This document shows, one piece after another, positions 5,262-8,147 of a stretch of 8,147 nucleotides of DNA (positions are counted from its first letter, which is position 1; every line of letters begins with the position of its first letter). This stretch comes from Novosphingobium sp. UBA1948 (GTDB taxonomy: Bacteria > Pseudomonadota > Alphaproteobacteria > Sphingomonadales > Sphingomonadaceae): positions 1 to 8,147 of the forward strand of contig DDES01000151.1 of NCBI GenBank assembly GCA_002336765.1. The letters run 5' to 3'. The position numbers and the translations under genes were made by a program. Below the pieces are notes generated by a model, which saw only the letters and a program-made list of their open reading frames with translations, made no database searches and was not told where the DNA came from.

Positions 5262-6503
5262 ATGAAGATTCACAAGCTGATCACCACCTCGGACGCGCTG
5301 GCCGAGCTTTGCGAGCGCCTTGCCAAGTCCGAATTTGTCTGCGTCGACACCGAATTCATGCGCGAGAGCACCTATTGGCCCGAGCTCTGCCTGATCCAGA
5401 TCGCCGACGAGAAGGAAGCCGCCGCCATCGACCCGATGGCCGACGGGCTCGACATGACCCCGCTGCTCGACCTGTTGGTCGACAATGAGGATGTGCTCAA
5501 GATTTTCCACGCCGGCGGACAGGATGTGGAAATCATCTACAACCTGACCGGCAAGACCCCCCACCCGATCTTCGATACGCAAATCGCCATGATGGCCATC
5601 AGCCAGAGCGAACAGATCGGCTATTCCAACCTCGTCGAAAGCTGGCTCGGCCTCGTGATCGACAAGGGCGCGCGCTTCACCGACTGGAGCCGCCGCCCGC
5701 TGACCGAACGCCAGATCGAATATGCCATCGGCGACGTCACCCATCTGGCCAAGATTTTCCCCAAAATCCTGAAGCGCCTGATCAAGACCAAGCGCGGCGT
5801 CTGGCTCAATGCCGAGATGGAAAAGCTGGCCGATCCGGAAAACTATCGCAACGATGCCAGCCTCGCATGGCATCGCATCAAGGCGGCTGGCCGCAATCCC
5901 GCGATGCTGGGGCGGTTGAAGGCCATCGCCGCGTGGCGCGAGCATGAGGCGCAGGACAAGAATATCCCGCGCGGCCGCATTGCCCGCGACGAAACCTTGG
6001 CCGACATCGCCAGCCATCCGCCCAAGACGCAGGCCGATCTGGCCAAGGTGCGCGGACTTTCCGCAGGATGGAAGGACAATGAAATCGGCAGGCGCCTGAT
6101 GCAGACACTGGCCGATGCCCAGCCTTTGAGCGAGGAGGAAATGCCCGCCAAGACCCCGCGCGGCGCGCCGCTCGGCAAGGAAGGCGCCTTGGTGGCCGAC
6201 CTGCTGAAACTGCTGCTCAAGATCCGCGCGCGCGAGATCGATGTGGCCGCAAGGCTTCTGGCGCGCAGCGACGATCTCGAACTGTTGGCGGCTGGTGTGC
6301 GCAAGGGCGTCAGCCTGCTCGAAGGCTGGCGTTATGAGGTATTTGGCAAGGATGCGCTCGATCTGGTCGAGGGCAAGCTGGCGTTTGCCGTGGTCAACGG
6401 CCGCCTCAAGATGACCCATGTCGACGAGTTGCACGAGGGCATGCGCGAAGCCAACACTCCCGAGACGGACGACGGACCGGAGCCGGAGAGCGAGGGCGCA
6501 TGA
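5262..6503 (+). CDS. rnd: Ribonuclease D (3'-5' exoribonuclease)
   Basis: This 413-aa protein removes nucleotides from RNA 3' ends and takes part in tRNA maturation and RNA quality control in the cytoplasm. Seen: a DEDDy exonuclease domain (about 1-200) with all motifs intact: Asp29 and Glu31 in VDTEF, Asp88 in HAGGQDVEI, and Tyr154 with Asp158 in IEYAIGDVTHL. An HRDC domain follows at about 212-290 (NPAMLGRLKAIAAWREH, then PPKTQADLAKVRGLS), and a second helical HRDC-like region at about 310-390. The open frame extends to 5109, but MKIHKLITT is the usual Rnd N-terminus, and the upstream codons cross the rnd leader and look non-coding. A purine-rich AAAGAAAAGAAG precedes this ATG. Its stop overlaps the start of the following regulator gene (ATGA). 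It is divergent from aspS. Confidence 0.95.
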   Translation: MKIHKLITTSDALAELCERLAKSEFVCVDTEFMRESTYWPELCLIQIADEKEAAAIDPMADGLDMTPLLDLLVDNEDVLKIFHAGGQDVEIIYNLTGKTPHPIFDTQIAMMAISQSEQIGYSNLVESWLGLVIDKGARFTDWSRRPLTERQIEYAIGDVTHLAKIFPKILKRLIKTKRGVWLNAEMEKLADPENYRNDASLAWHRIKAAGRNPAMLGRLKAIAAWREHEAQDKNIPRGRIARDETLADIASHPPKTQADLAKVRGLSAGWKDNEIGRRLMQTLADAQPLSEEEMPAKTPRGAPLGKEGALVADLLKLLLKIRAREIDVAARLLARSDDLELLAAGVRKGVSLLEGWRYEVFGKDALDLVEGKLAFAVVNGRLKMTHVDELHEGMREANTPETDDGPEPESEGA

Positions 6504-7396
6504 GCGTCTACCAGCCCACGCTCAAGCAACTCCAGTATCTGGTGGCGCTGCATGAACACGGCCATTTCGGGCGCGCGGCGGAAGCCTGCTTCGTCTCGCA
6601 ATCGACGCTGTCGGCTGGCTTGCGCGATCTGGAAACCTTGCTGGGCGTGGTGCTGGTCGAGCGCACCAAGCGCAATGTGCGCTTCACCCCGCTGGGCAAT
6701 GCGGTGGTGGCCAAGGCGCATCGCATCCTGCGCGAGGCGGAGGAACTGTCGGACATCATCCATTGCGCTGCCCAGCCGCTCTCGGGCGAAATGCGGATGA
6801 GCGTGATCCCCACCATCGCCCCCTTCCTGCTGCCGCGCATGTTGCCGCGTTTGCGGCGCGAGCGGCCCAATCTCAAACTGTTCCTGCGCGAGGAAACCAG
6901 CGCGCAGGCCGTCGAATCGCTGCAACATGGCCGCGCCGATTGCGTGCTGCTCGCCCTGCCCTATCCCACCGGCGAGGTGGAGAAGGAAGTGATCGAACTG
7001 GACGCGCTCTTCGTGGCCTTTCCCAAGGATGATCCGCGCGACCCACCGCCCGAGATCCTCCCCTCCAGCATCGATGAACACCGCCTGCTGCTGCTCGAAG
7101 ACGGGCATTGCCTTAAAGAACACGCGCTGGCCGCCTGCAACCGCCCCGAATTGCGCGCCTCGGCCACGATGATCGGCACCTCGCTGCATACGCTGGTGCA
7201 GATGGTGGACAATGGGCTGGGGGTGACCATGTTGCCCGAAATGGCGCTGGATGCGGGGATCCTGAACGGCACCGATGTGGTGGCCCGCCCCCTGAAGTCA
7301 GACAATGCCAACCGCGAGATCGCGCTGGTCTGGCGCAAGAACTCCCCGCGCGGCGAGGAATTCCGCCTGTTGGCCGAGGAATTGCGCGCCGGCTAG
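6500..7396 (+). CDS. oxyR: Hydrogen-peroxide-sensing LysR-type regulator, OxyR-like
   Basis: This 298-aa transcription factor has a winged helix-turn-helix at about 5-65 (FGRAAEACFVSQSTLSAGLRD at 23-43 carries the HTH) and a LysR substrate-binding domain from about 95. Two cysteines, Cys204 in EDGHCLKEH and Cys213 in LAACNRPE, stand 9 residues apart, the same spacing and surroundings as the redox pair Cys199/Cys208 of E. coli OxyR, and the following stretch ASATMIGTSLHTLVQMVDNG matches OxyR. It is therefore expected to form a disulphide on peroxide exposure and switch on peroxide defence genes. Length is normal. The start ATG overlaps the rnd stop (ATGA), so translation is probably coupled. 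OxyR autoregulation usually acts at its own promoter; here the only close upstream DNA is rnd coding sequence. No katG or ahpC is in the window. Confidence 0.88.
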   Translation: MSVYQPTLKQLQYLVALHEHGHFGRAAEACFVSQSTLSAGLRDLETLLGVVLVERTKRNVRFTPLGNAVVAKAHRILREAEELSDIIHCAAQPLSGEMRMSVIPTIAPFLLPRMLPRLRRERPNLKLFLREETSAQAVESLQHGRADCVLLALPYPTGEVEKEVIELDALFVAFPKDDPRDPPPEILPSSIDEHRLLLLEDGHCLKEHALAACNRPELRASATMIGTSLHTLVQMVDNGLGVTMLPEMALDAGILNGTDVVARPLKSDNANREIALVWRKNSPRGEEFRLLAEELRAG

Positions 7397-7400
7397 CGCG

Positions 7401-7417
7401 GTTGCGAATTGCGCAAC
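7401..7417. promoter_or_regulatory. Dyad GTTGCG-N5-CGCAAC between oxyR-like gene and yitT-family gene
   Basis: GTTGCG (7401-7406) and CGCAAC (7412-7417) are perfect 6-bp arms with the 5-base spacer AATTG, starting 4 bases after the regulator's stop codon. It contains a T-N11-A dyad (TTGC-N7-GCAA), the general pattern of LysR-type binding sites, so the adjacent regulator or another LysR protein could bind there. As RNA it would be a short hairpin, but no T-run follows. It does not resemble the E. coli OxyR site. Confidence 0.4.
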
Positions 7418-7441
7418 AATATGACATAGGCTGGTAATATC

Positions 7442-8068
7442 ATGCCAAGCCCCACTCCCGACCTTCCGCCGCGCGTGGCGCACACCGCCATCGAAGACCT
7501 GTTCGGCGTGGCCAATGGCTGCCTGCTGCTGGCGCTGGGCATGCATCTGCTGCACGAGGCGCGGCTGATCACCGGCGGCGTGGCGGGATTGGCGCTGCTG
7601 CTGTCCTATCTGCTGCCGCTGCGCGCGGGCGTGCTATTCACCGCGATCAACCTGCCGGTGTTCCTGCTGTTCTGGCGGATGCTGGGCACGGCCTATATGC
7701 TGCGTACCATCGCCGCCACGCTGGCGATCACGGTGCTGGTGGATCTGGTGGCATCCGGATTGATCATCGCCCATATCGCGCCGGCGCTGGCGGCCATTGT
7801 GGGCGGCACGGTGCTGGGCATGGGTATGCTGGCGGTGACGCGCCATGCCACAGGCGTGGGTGCCATTGCGGTGATCGCGCGCTGGCTGGTAAGGACGCGG
7901 GGCTGGAATTTCGGGCTGATCTGCATGACCATCGATGCGGTGATCGTCACCTCGGCTTTTGGCATACTGGGCGCGGAACGCGGCTTCTGGTCGATGGTGG
8001 CGGCGCTCACCATGAATGTGGTGGTGCTGGTCTGGCACCGCCCCGACCGTTATATCGCCGAGAGTTAA
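7442..8068 (+). CDS. YitT family integral membrane protein
   Basis: This 208-aa protein belongs by pattern to the YitT (DUF161) family of inner-membrane proteins, whose transport or other role is not established. Seen: about seven hydrophobic segments (roughly 20-38, 44-60, 63-79, 87-107, 112-133, 156-176, 182-198) and two related glycine motifs, ITGGVAGLALLLSY (43-56) and ATGVGAIAVIARW (136-148), which look like the internal duplication typical of the family. The C-terminal cytoplasmic DUF2179 domain of Bacillus YitT is absent, so this is the short form. The start ATG has only a poor ribosome site (AGG 12 bases ahead). It follows the OxyR-like gene by 45 bp on the same strand, and that gap holds a dyad; whether it is co-transcribed with rnd-oxyR is open. 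It converges on the next gene with 12 bp between stops. Confidence 0.82.
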   Translation: MPSPTPDLPPRVAHTAIEDLFGVANGCLLLALGMHLLHEARLITGGVAGLALLLSYLLPLRAGVLFTAINLPVFLLFWRMLGTAYMLRTIAATLAITVLVDLVASGLIIAHIAPALAAIVGGTVLGMGMLAVTRHATGVGAIAVIARWLVRTRGWNFGLICMTIDAVIVTSAFGILGAERGFWSMVAALTMNVVVLVWHRPDRYIAES

Positions 8069-8080
8069 TCCCCCGACGCG

Positions 8081-8147
8081 TCAATCCATGTGCTTGAGGC
8101 CGACGCGCAGATAGTCCCAGCCGGTGATCAGCGTGAGCGCGGCGGCG
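8081..8147 (-). CDS. pgsA: C-terminal end of a CDP-alcohol phosphatidyltransferase, probably PgsA
   Basis: Only the last 21 codons and the stop are inside the window. The peptide, ending ITGWDYLRVGLKHMD, matches from memory the C-terminus of alphaproteobacterial CDP-diacylglycerol--glycerol-3-phosphate 3-phosphatidyltransferase, the membrane enzyme that makes phosphatidylglycerol phosphate. The catalytic CDP-alcohol motif lies outside the window, so the call rests on this tail alone. It is convergent with the yitT-family gene, and no terminator is visible in the 12 bases between them. Confidence 0.6.
   Translation of the reverse strand, partial: AAALTLITGWDYLRVGLKHMD

Noticed and set aside
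3289..5262. 657-codon open frame on the plus strand, antisense to the whole of aspS
   Set aside because: It is a shadow of GC-biased codon use in aspS, with low-complexity Ala/Gly/Arg/His composition and no recognisable domain; AspRS on the other strand is certain.
5220..6434. 404-codon open frame on the minus strand, antisense to rnd
   Set aside because: RNase D with all catalytic residues is unambiguous on the plus strand; the antisense frame has shadow composition (rich in Gln, His, Gly) and no motif.
6332..7189. 285-codon minus-strand frame opposite rnd/oxyR
   Set aside because: Shadow of the OxyR-like gene, whose HTH and paired cysteines are clear on the plus strand.

Overview
The window reads as ordinary chromosome from an alphaproteobacterium, most likely a sphingomonad (Novosphingobium/Sphingomonas-like). 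Three things point there: the high GC content with strong third-position bias, the alphaproteobacterial gene order acpP-fabF-mltG, and the style of the encoded proteins (the AspRS N-terminus, an RNase D with two HRDC-like regions, the PgsA-like C-terminus). This placement comes from recognising the proteins by eye, not from a database search.

Layout. Positions 1-2173, minus strand, hold a fatty-acid/cell-envelope cluster: acpP (acyl carrier protein), then fabF (beta-ketoacyl-ACP synthase II), then the 5' part of mltG (endolytic murein transglycosylase), cut by the window edge. The two gaps in this cluster are structured. The acpP-fabF gap holds a terminator-like hairpin with a T-run and a second, mutually exclusive hairpin with its own T-run. 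The fabF-mltG gap holds a perfect 11-bp inverted repeat and a 22-codon ORF that touches both neighbouring genes. Divergent from acpP, at 2354-3247 plus, is a GT2/GT92-like glycosyltransferase with a codon choice unlike its neighbours, possibly acquired. It runs tail-to-tail into aspS (3244-5055 minus), and the two stop codons share the palindrome CTAG.

From 5056 a 206-bp divergent control region separates aspS from the plus-strand group rnd (RNase D), an OxyR-type LysR regulator overlapping it by ATGA, and a YitT-family membrane protein. The window closes with the last 21 codons of a minus-strand gene that looks like pgsA.

How the genes fit together. ACP carries the acyl chain, FabF elongates it, and MltG sets glycan strand length, so the left block joins lipid and wall synthesis. 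AspRS carries the residues associated with non-discriminating enzymes, which would supply Asp-tRNA(Asn) to a GatCAB amidotransferase. RNase D trims RNA 3' ends. Its translational overlap with an OxyR that keeps both redox cysteines suggests co-expression of an RNA-processing nuclease and a peroxide sensor.

I do not see a new multi-gene system, phage, IS element, CRISPR array, tRNA or rRNA. What deserves a second look is mostly non-coding: the intergenic dyads, the relay ORF, and the coupling or overlap of gene ends.
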